DNA of 64,000 nucleotides from Megalonaias nervosa (lineage: Eukaryota > Mollusca > Bivalvia > Unionida > Unionidae), in the NCBI GenBank assembly GCA_016617855.1, contig JAECUM010092837.1:186001-250000 (forward strand). The letters are read 5' to 3'. This document shows, piece after piece, positions 36,365 to 49,499 of the stretch. A program made the translations under genes and the position numbers. Each line of letters starts with the position of its first letter. Position 1 is the first letter of the stretch. The notes beneath the pieces were generated by a model, which saw nothing but the letters and a program-made list of their open reading frames with translations, was not told the origin of the DNA and made no database searches.

Positions 36365-37465
36365 ATTGTGAACATGGAGTTTAAGATGACAATCTACCTG
36401 TATTCATCAGGCCAGTAGTATGATGAATGACTACATATTGTGAACATGAATTTTAAGATGACAATCAAATTGTATTCATTAAACCAGTAGTATGATGAAT
36501 GATTACATACTGTGGACATGAAGTTTGAGATGGCAATCTACCTGTAATCTGTAAGCCAGTAGTATGATGAAAGACTGCTTATTGTGAACATGGAGTTTAA
36601 GATGACAATCTACCTGTATTCAGTAAACCAGTAGTATGATGAATGACTACATATTGTGAACATGAATTTTAAGATGACAATCAACTGATATTCATTAAAC
36701 CAGCAGTATGATGAATGATTACATATTGTGGACATGAAGTTTAAGATGGCAATCTACCTGTATTCTGTAAGCCAGTAGTATGATGAAAGACTGCTTACTG
36801 TGAACATAGAGTTCAAGATGACAGTCTACCTGTATTCATCAAGCCAGTAGTATGATGAATGACTACATATTGTGAACATGGAATTTAAGATGACAATCTA
36901 CCTGTATTTAGTAAGCCAGTAGTATGATGAATGACTGCATATTGTGAACATGAAGTTTAAGATCATAATCTACTGGTATTCATTAAACCAGTAGTATGAT
37001 GAAAGACTACATATTGTTTACATGGAGTTTAAGATGACAATCTACCTATGAGGTTAAAAATGACAATCTGCCTGTATTCATTGAGTCAGTAGCATGATGA
37101 AAGACTACATATTGTGAACATCAAAGTTTATGATGACAATCTAGCTGTATTCATTAAACCACTGTTATTGTAAATGTCAATGTATTGAGAACATGAAGAT
37201 TACAATGATAATCTACCTGTATTGAGTTAGCAAGAACTAACATAAATGACTACATATTGTGAACATCAAGTCTAAGATGATAATCTACCTGTATTGAGTT
37301 AGCCAGAAGTGTGATGAATGACTACAAAATTGTGAACAGCAAAATTTAAGATGAAAGTCTACCAGTATTCATTAAACCAGTAGTATGATGAATGACTACA
37401 TACTGTATTGTGAACATTGAGTTTAATAGGACACTCTACCTATATTGAGTTAGCCAGTAGTATGA
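36365..37465 (+). repeat. 72-bp tandem repeat, about 15 copies, between the two transposon genes
   Basis: Unit: 'tgaacatggagtttaagatg', 'acaatctacctgtattcatc', 'aggccagtagtatgatgaat', 'gactacatattg'; starts at 36369 and 36441. Alternate units are more alike than neighbours in places, hinting at a 216- to 230-bp higher-order period. The regions 33.9-36.36 and 37.47-38.7 kb hold no recognisable gene. Confidence 0.92.
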
Positions 37466-38719
37466 TGATGGACCAATGCTATGATGAGAATTTGGATACA
37501 GTATATATAGTGCTGATAAGATATTGAAATGGAATCAAACCACTTATGGTAAGTTGATACATTTTATTTTTATTATATTGCGGTGGGTGTAGTGATACAG
37601 AACCCACTAAATACACCTATTCATTATCAAATAAAAGTTATAAAGTGAATTTTGGTATAAGTGTTTATATTTGTCTTGTATCCAATGTTACTGTTAATGT
37701 ATAATCCAGATTATTTATACAATTTTTAAGTGAGTATCAAGTACTCTAAAGGGCAGTTATTAAAAAACACAAATTAATATGGAAGGTGCTGAATATTGAA
37801 ACATTTACTTTATTTTATGAAAAACAAAATAAAAGGAAAAAAACATTTACTTGGAAAACCTGAAAGAAATGACATTGCATATTATAACAGCACACAAAAG
37901 TTGGAGGTAAATATGCATTAAATTAAGGTTGTTTATAGGTAATGATCACTTTAGAAGGCTTGTATGCTTTTTTTAACATAAATAAAACTTTGTAATTATT
38001 GACTGAAACAATCCAAAATCAATCCTTCCTATTTTCCATGCTTGGACATATTCTTCTGGCAGAGTAAAGTAGCTTCAGCATCAAAGTTGAATTCATTAAG
38101 GAACATATTACATGTTTCCAAGCCAACAGTTAGTAGATCACCAAAGCTATTTTTATATATAACCTGAATATTCTTATTGTCAATAGTGACTTCTCGGGAT
38201 TACAATGTTTCTGTAGTAACTTTTCCTATGCTAAGTAATTAATTCTATAACATAGCTATCCTTTATCAAGCTTGCATTAGTAATAATTTTGTAAAAATGA
38301 AAGTATTCTGTCTTGTTAGATAGTTGTTGCCTCATATAGTAGAAAAAATATTTTTTCCAGGCATCACATGCATGATTGGCCTTTAAACTGAAAAGTAGCT
38401 ACAATGTGTTCCTCTTGAATCAAATTAGAGTACTGTTCCTTTTTTCAAGTAATATGCCAATTTTTTTTTATTTGCATGACATCTGAAACAGCATTTTGGT
38501 TGGTCATATTTTCCTTTGAATAATTTTCATGATGGATTTAAATTTGCCCTGTGCATTTTGTTTGTTGTTCTTATTTTTAATAAATTTTAACATAACTTGG
38601 GATCTCTGACTTAATGGTATTTAATGTCTCTATCTACATTATTTGAAGAAAACTGCATTGTCTCCCTACAGTAGTTCATCATAATTCAATGATACAGTTA
38701 CAGAAATGATAGCAATGAG

Positions 38720-41069
38720 TCAACATTTTTTGGACAGTTTAGTTGACCTTGCAGCTGCATAAGGTTCAGCATGCATTCCACCAGAATTTGATTTGTGTGA
38801 AATTGTTGCTTGTCCTAGCACTATTGAATTTATTCCTGTACGATAGGAATTATATGTTGGGTTAGCAGTAGCACCATGATATAAAGACCTCTGTTGGCAG
38901 AATACATTTTCAACAGTGTCACTGTTGATTCTGGAAGGAACAATGCTTTGACCTATTTTTGACACACACAACTTTGTTAATGACATGAATCCATGATACA
39001 TGAAATCAAGATCCTCTCTTGTTCCCAGTGTCATTAAAGTCTTATATCTCTTATTGACACTGTCTGAATTGGTAACTTGTTTCTCCCAGGACTTGAACCA
39101 GTCGTATGCTAAAGTAAGTCTCCTTAACCTTTCATCCATTATATCTTTTACAGGTCAACTGTCACTGAAGAAGGAAACTAAAAAACTTGTATGCTGCAGG
39201 AGATTAAGTGCTGCTGTTAGTTCTTTCTGTGCTGGCTCAGGCAGACTTTCTTGGTACACAGTCATCAAGTTCAACATGTCCTGGTTTAGAGCTTCAAAAG
39301 CAAGTTTGTTTCTCATCTTATGAGCATCATTTGGAAAAACATGCTCATCAGAAAGCTTCTGATGAATTGGGAAAGGGTTTGTCTGTGGTCCCACTTATAG
39401 GCATCTATCCACATCTTCCAGATAATGAAGAAGCCATCTACAGTGAGAAGTCTCTTATGAAAGTCCTCAAAACCACTACTTAGAATACTGTTCCTAATCT
39501 TCTTGAGTAAATGGCATGGGTCCAACATGAAGATAATTTCTCTCATTGGATTTCTGTAGTGTTTGGCAACCATCTTTGTCTCCATGGGATTTTCATGCAG
39601 AAAGTGCATTTTTAAAAATGCACGGTTATTGCTTGACCCATCCATGCAAACAGTATATTGCCTTAAAACCATATTCATAAAGGACTTCAACACATTTCCA
39701 GGTTGTAATAAAATGATCACTTGGTGATGCCTGTGTATTTGGATCATTGGCAAATGGCCATCTGAAACCTGTTATGCCATGAAAGATGTATTGCAACACA
39801 TGATTGACCTTTTACTTTCTACTTTACCCATGTTGGCTGCATGCATCATCTTTATCTCTGGGCCAGAATCAGTTAGACCAACCAATGCGCTACCAGATTT
39901 ATAATGAACAATTTGTATGTCTTCTTGAATTGACATTTCATCCAAGATTAAACCTCCACAAAAGCCCTCTTGTGTCAAATTTTGTCTTTGTGCCTCATTC
40001 AACATCCATTCCATCAATTTTGGTATTATTCCAGGACCCTGACACACTGCATTTTTAGATAGTGATAGTAACTGCTCAGATGGGAGATGTAACCAACCAT
40101 TTTTAGTCACATCTCTGTAAGCTGAGGGATTTCTGTTGTACAAAGTTATTGCCATACTGATCACTTCCTTTGGCCATCTCATACCTTTACTATTTTGTAG
40201 ATTAGAGGCCATGATTTGTCAACACATGAGTGTAAACTGATTTTCAGTCAGATTTGGTGCAATGTTTCTGAAAACTGTTATTATGTCTTCAAAGTTTTTG
40301 CATCCAGGTAAAGGATTTTCATTTTCTTTACCCTGATACACATGTTGGACATGTTTTTGCTTCTGTTTCATTCTTTGATTACTTCAGCTTGTACACACTG
40401 CTCTACTGCACCTCGGACATGTATGAGAAACATTGCCTATAGGAACTACTTTATAGCAATTGATATGCCTGGTTACACTTTTTGGTTCAGTATTCTTCTG
40501 CACTATGCATACTTTTTTCACATATTTATTATTGAAAAATGTAATGGCTGTTCCTTATTCTTGTTGTGGTATCCATGACATATAGAAATAACTTTGAGAC
40601 AACGAAACAGAACATTTATTGAGTTCACACTGAATACCAGCTTTGAACTGATGTAGAACTGAGAAAGGTCGATGAATTTTCCAGCTACAGACAACTGAAC
40701 AATGCCATCCTTGCTGATACTGATTTCTGTCATCATTGGGTTACCATTAAAAGTCTCCTTTGACCTACAACCAAGCTTGCAAACACTATCAGATTTTTCA
40801 AGCAGAAACCATTCTGATGGCTTCATGGTATGCAGTGCTTCAAATGGAATAGGCTGACTTTTACTGCTTGATGAATCTATAGCTGTACCATGTATGCTCC
40901 TTAACCTCATGCAGTTAACTATCACAATAGACTTCTTCACATTTGGAAATATTTTCATGATTATGTAAGTCAGCATTGCTGGATTACATACATCCTTAGA
41001 AGCTGGAATATCTCCTGTCAACCTAGAAATAATGTCATCAAGGCTTCTGTTTCTGTTCCCCTCAATCAT
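38720..41069 (-). pseudogene. P-element/THAP9-like transposase, broken
   Basis: Minus-strand pieces in order: 41069-40518 (MIEGNRNRSLDDIISRLTGD, then a CKLGC-containing region), 40510-40215 (a CPRCSRAVC cluster), 40212-39772 (MRWPKEVISMAITLYNRNPS ... GGLILDEMSIQED), 39753-39313 (VCMDGSSNNRAFLK, DPCHLLKKIRNSI), 39394-39155 (FSDEHVFPNDAHKMRNKLAF), 39139-38720 (INSDTVENVFCQQRSLYHGA ... GINSIV). The order and motifs fit P-like transposases: an RNase H-like core with Asp in LILDEM, Asp in CMDGSSNN and Glu in DTVENVF. At least three frame changes and several stops separate the pieces. No N-terminal THAP zinc finger is evident. Confidence 0.8.
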
Positions 41070-41164
41070 GAGTTTCTCAGACAGCCTTAAATATAATGGA
41101 AGAATCCTTTAAAATGTGTGGTCTGTTACTCGGAAGGAGGGGATAATGTCATAAGACATAAAAT

Positions 41165-41374
41165 GTAAGAGAGAGATAGATATATATATATATATATATA
41201 TATAGATATATAGATATATATATATATATATATAGATATATATATATATATATATACACATTACAGTTTTCAGTTTAAAATGATATATTTTACTTAAAAC
41301 TATCAGTTTAGGTTTTTCTTTCTGGACGAGTGGTGATGTAAGGTTCTAATAATTTTACATGATTTCATAAACTC

Positions 41375-41409
<35 letters not shown>

Positions 41410-41410
41410 A
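41165..41410. repeat. (TA)n/(GATATA)n and (TC)n microsatellites
   Basis: TA-rich run 41178-41260 with interspersed GATA, and a TC run at 41379-41406. Both lie between the transposase start and the right inverted repeat. Confidence 0.95.
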
Positions 41411-42505
41411 TGGATTGAAAATATATGATGTAGGTTGTCTTTGTTTACATTGAGATTTGATGAAGTAATTAATCATTGAAAAAATATAAAGGTTATTATG
41501 GCATGAAAATGTAATGACACAGTATCCCTAGAAATATGCATACGAATGATCATTTGCAGACTCTTGTATATTTTGCCAAATTAAGGAAAGAATATATTTA
41601 TTCAAGAATAATACAAGTCCAAACATGTACACTTGTACAATATTTAAATCTGGGTTCATTTGGCATGAAAATATATTAAAGTCATCTTCACATGCATAGA
41701 AATAGCCATATCAAATATGTGATTTGATTTCCATCATGATAATTATACTTTGTAAAAAAAAATGGCCCAGCCGAAAAGTAAGTAAATGGTAGGGTTTGTA
41801 TTAAACAGATTGGGAATGTCCATATGAACATAAGGATGCATGGAAGTTTAAATAACTATGTTACACCATATTATATTTGGGGCCAACCATATAATTTTCA
41901 GGGATTGAGGGTGGGTTACTGGTATTCTTTTGGAGCCAGGGTCATTTGTTCTCTTTTCCATCAATATTTTGTTTTTAAAATAATACAGTTCATGAAGTCG
42001 TTTTTTGGTCCATACATCAGAGCAAGAAATATAAGCGAATCAATTTGACAACGTGTAATTTGGATGCAATAACTTCTAGTACTTTCACCCCACCAGTTTT
42101 TATGTAAAAAAAAAAAGTTACAAAATTGGCAGCACAGTATCGAACACCTGTGATTGGCAGGGAAAGGGGTGGGGGGATTTTTTTAACTTCATTCTACTAG
42201 CCAGCACATACCACGTTGAGATTGTAATTTCGGCTATTTAGCAATTTCCGGATTAAGAACAAATATTTTGAATTTCCCTCTTTTCGAGATATCACATTTG
42301 GGATGTCTCTCCATTTATGCAAATATTAAAGTGTAGTGACCTCTAAGATACATGTAAAATATAGTAAATGAACAGATCAGTTGAAAAAATTCCTCAAAAT
42401 AATATTGACTAAATGATCCTGAAAGAAAACGAACTTAATTTTAATTTTAATTTTGATCGTTCTTATTTATATGTCTTCATTGTTTATATACATCCTACCC
42501 AATAA

Positions 42506-42819
42506 TCGCATTCACTCCGAAGTAGACTGGAAGTTGATTATTGGAACGTTCACAAGAGTGTGGAAGACGTGAAGCAACGGATAAACTTTCTGCAAAATTG
42601 GCCCTTCAGAATCAGTAAGGTTACTTAACTGGTAATGGATGTAAGGTGTGGAGTGTCTTCGTTATATTGGTGTATGTTATGTGTAACTGAATGCACAGAT
42701 AGTATCAGAAAATTAGGTCGGAGTCATCGAGGGGTCAGATTGTGACCGGCGAGAGTTAGTTACCTTGTGTTAATTGGTGAGTGTACACATTAGTTTACCC
42801 GGGAATCATGTGCCTGTGG
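42506..42819 (-). repeat. Right terminal inverted repeat, 314 bp
   Basis: Ends TGCCTGTGG at 42819. Reverse complement of 29627-29940 with about 14 mismatches and no gaps in my hand alignment. Confidence 0.95.
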
Positions 42820-42825
42820 TCACAA
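42820..42825 (+). repeat. Right 6-bp flanking direct repeat (TCACAA)
   Basis: Identical to 29621-29626 and directly outside the right inverted repeat. Confidence 0.8.
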
Positions 42826-45800
42826 CAGAGTTTGTCTTCAGACGACATTTTCAGTCAGCAAATACTGGCTGGTGATAGCTATTATGACAGTGAATTTCAT
42901 GTATATCAGTCTGTTGGACATTGGGAAAATGTCACTGGAAATACCAGTGTGTGATTTTGAGCCCCAAATTGAGGTAGAGTGCGAGTCCAATGTGTGTGTT
43001 GGATGGACAGGAATGCCTGTTATAATCCAACTATATCAACCCGTTTGTTTGTACCCCCCTACCGATTTCAATAATGGAAACCTTTAATGTGATAAAAAGT
43101 GCAAGGAACTTTGTCAATTCATTCATTGATTTATATTTTCTAACCTGACTGTTAGTAGAATGACCCTAACACCATCACCGTCTGCGTGTTTCATGCTTAA
43201 CGGAAGTTTTCAATATAATAGATGGACATGCTCGAGATCCATTTCCAGTTCCTGAACAAGTCCATATTTAGCAAAGGGGTGTGTGCACGACTACAGATGT
43301 ACATATGTTGTCTGCATCCAATATTTACAATGTCGAATCAAGCAAAGGAAAAGAATGACAATAACAAATTTGCCTTTCATGTGGATTTAACAAGCGGTTT
43401 AATTAATATGTTAATGTGTGCAAAGGGATATAATTCCAAACTTTCAACATTATGGAAATTTACGGAATTATCCGGCAGTTACTGAATAGGATGAACTACG
43501 TCATTATGTTGTCTGATGGAAATAAACTAGCCCATAGTGTACGCAATATGGCGCTGTGTTAGTATGAAAAGTCCATTAAGCATGAAAGGTGCAAGGGGAT
43601 GCCAATATTATGCCATTCTGGTCACAGTCAGGTTAGAAATTATAAATCAGTGATTCAATTGACTTAGTTCTGTGCATTTTTTTAATCACATTAAACGTTT
43701 TCATTATTGAAATCAGTAGGGGGTACAAACAAATGGGGGATGTCAGACTATAGGCCTAACCTACTATGCAGCGTTATTTCGATACTACCAATCCTAAATA
43801 CAGGCAATTTAAAAGTTCAGTGCAATTTTAGTTTCTTTTTTCCAAACATTCAGCACTGAGAGATTTTGTGCTAATTTAAATTGAGCTTTCAGATAAAATG
43901 AATAAATAAGGATTTAACAAATTAAAAAGTGCATATTCAAGATACCCAATTCTGAACAAGCAGACTATGGGAATGTTGGACTTAAAACCCTAACACAGCA
44001 TTATGGAAGAGAAAAAAATCTGGCATAAGAGGCAGCAATGCACTGATTCAAGGAAGTGAAACTTTGGCAGAGTTCATGTTTGTGAAAACTTTTCTTTTTG
44101 GAACAGAGATATCCAAGAGAATACCTGTGAGATGTTTAAAATTGCACAACCATAAAGAACACTAACTTGTTCAAGCTAGTTATGCATTTACCTTTTCAGA
44201 CAGCAGACAATGAAAGGGAGTTCTTAGCAGAGAATAATATTCATACACAGAGGAGGATCATATTAAATTCAGAAACAATTGACAGATTAATGCTCATAGG
44301 ATTCATAAGAGAATCCCCATACAACATAACTAAGTGTGTGTAGATCTCTAGTTGGCAGAACCACTATGGCAACAAAAGAATGACGAAACTAACTCTCATA
44401 TCATGCAGATGTATTACCAAATGAAATACATGCTCTCTATGTACAAAAATTAAATGACATTAAACATAAGGGACTAACTGATCTGTGTAAACTCAAAGCA
44501 AGATGGATAAAATTTGTCCTGTTTATGTTTGGTTATTTCTATGTATATTTTGAGCATGGCGATATTTTCTGCAGACCTTTTGGCAGTTAGTTCCAAGCCA
44601 TCATTTGGTATTTGTATTACTAATTGGATTACTATTATCTAGTACACAGCAGCACAGCAGTTTGAAGCAGTGTCACAAACTAATGATGAAATTGATGAAA
44701 AAAGACGATGTCATTCTGATATATGGATTCTTTACTACACTCCTAATCTGTTTGTCCTGGTTCTTTTTTACCATCTCCTTCAGTTTTACTGGTACCAATA
44801 CTTTAATAAAATTGTAACTTCTGTTTTCCTGCAATCTCAGTATTTGTGATCATGTATTATTGTCAACGGGTAAAATGTGCTTAGTTGTGTTGTAAAATCT
44901 AAAACTATTAATTAACAAGGGACTAAGTGGGTCAACTTCATGTGTGCAGAAATTATTGCCATATTACAGAGTGTTGTTAGAAACAGATTAGATGTACAAG
45001 ATGTATTTCGCAAAGTTGTAGAACCAGCTCTCGTATTGTCACCACATATTCCATATAAATAACAATATCATTACTTCTGGATATTCCTATCAGTATTTTT
45101 CCAGTGGTATTAATTTCCTGATCAGATGTTGTTTGTTTCTTGTGCAATTTTTTACATATCAAGAATTCTCACAGTATCATTAGAAAACAATGTAATCTGC
45201 ACCAAACTGAGTTGTTTGAGAAGAAATTCATTTTTAACCCAAAAATCACTGAAGCTATGAGTTCTGGCATTAAAGTCTCACATTAAATAACATCTGAAGT
45301 CAACATGATAGTAATTTAGGATGCAACTGTACTAATTTCACCTTTGGTATATTCAAATCTTTAATGTGATGGAGGAACATGGCTCCAAAAGAAACACATC
45401 AGTTTTAGAACCTGTTCATTCACTATGAATCAAGTATATACTATGAGTCCAACCGAACTGTTAGAAAAGTTTTAATTCTTTTGACAACATTGTAGTTAGC
45501 TGTCAAATATGGAGTAAGCCTATGGTCTTTCTGCCATCCCGACCAAGATCCCACCACAACCACATGACCATGCCCAATAGTATCATAGTAATAATTGCTA
45601 TACAACTCAAGATGACATCTTTTTGAGTATTTGATATCAGTAGAGCCTTAACAGAATGGAACAGTAAGAGTGAGTGACAGATATTTAAGTGTTATGGAAA
45701 TATGGAACAATGGCTTTTCCTCTTGCCACCACCTCCTCATCGGAGATCACACACACAAAACTTAGATTAAATCCTGAAATCCTGGCAGCATCCCTGCTGG

Positions 45801-47300
45801 GGAGATAAATTGACCGTTCTATTTTATTTTATTGGTCTCTGGTTATCCCATGGTATTTCTGTTACTTAAACATTATCTTACAGTGTGTCCAGTCAGCATG
45901 GTCGAAAAAGGCATACAACCATTGAGAGCTGTTGAAAACCAGACTGTAAATCAGTGAAGACAAAAGAGAGTATATATGGGTTTGACTGTCCCTTATTGGT
46001 TGATAATAAAAGTAAGATTTTAGTAAAAAGAATCTTTTGAGAGCTTGTCCTACTTGTAACTGAAAGAAGTCTGAAATCAGCACCGGACTCTTTGGTGTAG
46101 TATTGAAAGCACACATTTTAAACTTGTTTGGATCCAGAAAATGGTGCAGCTGTTTATGGTTTTCTTTTCACAAAAGCTGTTGTCATAGATGTGTCTATAC
46201 TGATAAAAATTTGATCATCAGCACTTGGAAAATTTTAAGTTATTGAATTTTAATATCATGGTGTTTGCACAGGTTTACAATGGGAACTGAATTAGTACAG
46301 TGAGTCCTGAACTCTTGAGTTTTGTGCAGAAACATGGAATCCAAGCAGAATACATCCAAAAATGTAGAGGTCTTCTATCTTGGATTTAGTCTCCCCATTG
46401 CATTTCACATTGATATGCATATTCACAAACAATTAGTATAGTAGTAGGAAAAGTAAGTGACAAATTTAGAGACATATCATAAACAAGACAAATTGTATGT
46501 GGAGGGACAAGATCATAAGAACAGGCTGGAATGGAGAAGTATAATAACAACAATAATGAGTAGAAGTGTGCCTCTTTTATGATGTGTGCAACATTATTTT
46601 CTCAGGTTCAGTAAGAAATAACATCAAAGGGAAGACAATAATGGGTGTACAGTTAACTAAACCAATGTGAATATAGCTACTTAAAAGATGTATCAAATCG
46701 ATTTTAACCTTCTGGTTTTATCAGTTCTGGCCAGTTCAAGTCCATTCTGGTGATTATGTCCACTGAATCAGAATGGTTGGAATTTTTTTTTTCAAATTTG
46801 AAGATCGAAAAATCTTTTGGCAGATTATGATTATACACTGTACTTTTGCCTCAGAGATGTGAATAATTTAATTTCCTGGTTTGCTGATTCTGGTTTTTGC
46901 TCAATTCAAATGCATCATTAAAAAACATGTCACACTTTGTCTGTTAAAAATATTTATTACACATGCACATTTCCAGATATCAGTGAATATAGCTTGAATA
47001 CGTAATAACAATTCTGGTTGGAAAAATGGACATTGTTAGAGAAACTTGAAGTGAGCTAAAATGTAAACTTTTCAGCAGTGTGTGATGCAGGATAGCTCAC
47101 GACTTCTCCATCTCATTTGCTCACCATGAAAAATCCATTTGTACAAACTGATGATGACTTTTAGGTAACTGTCAGAAAGGCATAATTGACGATATTTAAA
47201 GGTCTACAAAAATTACTAGAGTCAAAATTGATAAACTCATACAGCTGTGGCAAAAATGATGGACTAGTACCTTTGCTGCTGTTGCGACTGTTGATTAGTT
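42826..47300. other. Intronic sequence without recognisable genes
   Basis: Short ORFs only (under 90 codons, none with a known motif or splice context). I see no repeats of the families above except scattered A/T runs. It may include eroded elements. Confidence 0.5.
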
Positions 47301-47309
47301 GGTTGATTT

Positions 47310-47795
47310 AGTTTGGTTTGGTTTGTGTTTTGGGGGGTTTTAATGCTATGTTTCAACACAGCAGCCAATATATTAGGTGGAGGAAGAACCTGAAAGAACA
47401 CCAACCCAAATTGGTTGATCTGTGACAAAACTCACTCTGTGAGATGTGCAAGTGATCTGTAAAAACAAACACCTTAGTGCACTTGGGCACATGGAGCCAC
47501 TGTTGATCTGATGTTTACCTCCAACAGCCAAAGTCATTTAGACATGAAACCTCAGGTTTCGGTAGATCATTATGGCCTTTACACCATTTTCAGATCAAGA
47601 GAATCTATATATGGCAGCCAGTTTTACTGCTTAAGAAAATCCAAGTACTTTTGAGACACCAAACACCACTTATGTAGAACCACTGACCTTCCACAAGTAA
47701 CTGGCAACATTCTCATGTACAAATTGGAGGCCCCTCAGATCTGTATCACAAGACAAGCATCTTATACCACTCTGCCATGAAAGCCCCTCGGACCA
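47310..47795 (-). mobile_element. Two diverged tRNA-derived SINE copies in tandem
   Basis: On the minus strand, the first copy (about 47793-47560) starts with an A box in 'catggcagagtggtataaga' and ends 'actggctgccatatatag' and 'gaaaatggtgtaaaggcc'. The second (about 47555-47310) has 'gttggtgttctttcaggttc', 'ttcctccacctaatatattg', 'gctgctgtgttgaaacatag' and 'cattaaaacccccc'. Both correspond to the body and end of the SINE at 28690. A further tRNA-like relic may lie at 47826-47888. Confidence 0.7.
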
Positions 47796-48639
47796 TAGGT
47801 ATAAACTCATATGAAAGGCTAGAAGTGGGAGATAGAACCTGTGACAACTGGATTGAAAGTGCAGAACGTTACTGCTAGGCTATCAGTGATGATGATGATG
47901 CTGTTGACAATACAGTTAACTGCAATGACGTTGATTTTACGAGTACTCTGGGAAAAAATGATTGATTTTCATCCATTTTTAAAAATCTAAGTTATGATAT
48001 TAAAATCTTTAAATTGCTATATTTCTTTTTTGTAAACTTATATTAGTCTTGCAACAAGGCATAAAAATAAAGACGTTGGTAACTGAAATATGTTCTTACA
48101 AGAAATGAAATAATGTAAAAGTATGCAGAAAAATGTGACATCACTTCCACAGGCATTAATATTTTTTTCTGACAAATCATGTATTATAATTTTATCAAAA
48201 CATTTATTGAAAATAATAATAACAAGGAATCGTAACATTTGACCACACATTTAAAACAATGCAATATTTAACTATTATTAAAATAAAAAGCAGCATGCCT
48301 GAGAACAAAAAATATTAAAACATTGATCACTTCAGTAAACACACAGTTTAGTAAGGATCCAAATTCATGATTTCTGTATTAGAATTGAAATCCCTATTAT
48401 AAAATCTATATTCATGGACATAAAATTAGTTGGTATTAAGGGTCTGATCAATGACATCTACAATAAATTAATAGGTATTAAGGGTCTGATTAATGACATC
48501 TACAAAAAATAAGCCACCAAAAAAATCTTTGATTCACAGTATCAGAAACATACATGGTTAACAGACAAACAAACAAAAGGACAAAAGATTGATTATAATG
48601 AATGAATACAAATAAAAATATGCAGTAGATTATATAATC

Positions 48640-48905
48640 TATAAGAATTCAGTAGATTACCTCCAGTCAGCTGTCATTTAAATCACTTTGTCCCCAACGC
48701 AATATTAAAATCGCTTCTGTCGCCCACTAACCCATAGCCAGAAATTATGTAAAAAAAATATGCTTCTGTAGGGGGCAGTGTTTTTCAACTAAAACATATC
48801 TGATGGTGGATCATAATTTTTTAAAACTGCTTCTGTTGTGGGTTGGTTGAATTTGAAAGTGCCTTCCCCCCGGGGGGTACATGTTTTACTGGAACAGCCC
48901 TGATC
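48640..48905 (-). repeat. Inverted copy of the 'gggctgttccagtaaaacat' repeat
   Basis: The reverse complement from 48903 reads 'gggctgttccagtaaaacat', then 'gtaccccccggggggaaggc' and repeated 'cagaagc' motifs, paralleling 29054 onward. Confidence 0.55.
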
Positions 48906-49079
48906 TCAAACAGATTAATAATTATGTCAATATGTATGACACTTTATATTAGCAGGAATGATGTAAGTTGCAAGTACTGTAGGAAACAATTTGTCAAGTA
49001 ATCTGAGGCAAATATAGTAAATTATCATGTTTTCAAACCTGGTTGCCCAGTGACAACCATTGATTTATGTAAAAAAAAT

Positions 49080-49225
49080 TAACCTTGAATGTGTGTAAAA
49101 TTTCATGGCAATCCTCTAAGTAGTTTAGGAGTAATGATAACAAACTGGTGTTAATGGATGGACAGAACAGACAATGGACAGCAGGATTCACACAGGTTCT
49201 TCTTGTTTATGACCAGTGGATTTAA
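49080..49225 (+). repeat. Family A 3' tail without the tandem core
   Basis: 'gaatgtgtgtaaaatttcat', 'ggcaatcctctaagtagttt', 'aggagtaatgataacaaact' and 'tatgaccagtggatttaaaa' match the tails at 535-681 and 19540-19650. The hairpin is eroded here. Confidence 0.65.
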
Positions 49226-49499
49226 AAACACCCATTACTTTGAATTATACGTCTTCAACAATAATAGCATCTGCCCTTGCATTCTTGGATTATGACCTAT
49301 CTAAGCCTAACATCATTTTATGTGCCTTAAGGATTTAAAAGCTAAATAAAAGTAAGCAAATTTAGTTAAAATTTCTCATGCATATGGTAAGGTCATAAAA
49401 GTTCACAATCATTCAACCAAACTATGACCTTTCAGATATAACTGTCAAGTTACTGGGCAGATAAAGTGTAATCAAGTTCTATTTCTCTACCTTAAGGGC

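Larger units (their letters stand above)
29627..42819. mobile_element. 13.2-kb composite DNA transposon: Pif1 helicase-SAP-PHD gene plus P-like transposase
   Basis: Bounded by 314-bp terminal inverted repeats and a 6-bp direct repeat, all inside the 25-kb GON4L intron. Two convergent genes: a plus-strand helicase-like gene starting 0.9 kb from the left repeat, and a minus-strand transposase-like gene starting about 1.4 kb from the right repeat. Between them is a 72-bp tandem array (36.37-37.46 kb). Both genes carry several frameshifts and stops, so the copy is dead. P-like transposases normally accompany short repeats and small elements; a helicase partner and 13-kb length are unusual. Whether the element moved by cut-and-paste, with helicase help, or by replication cannot be told from sequence. 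Confidence 0.85.

Noticed and set aside
45862..46116. 84-codon minus-strand ORF as an extra GON4L exon
   Set aside because: Lies in the big intron, has no family similarity, and the 50571-to-25418 junction is already continuous.
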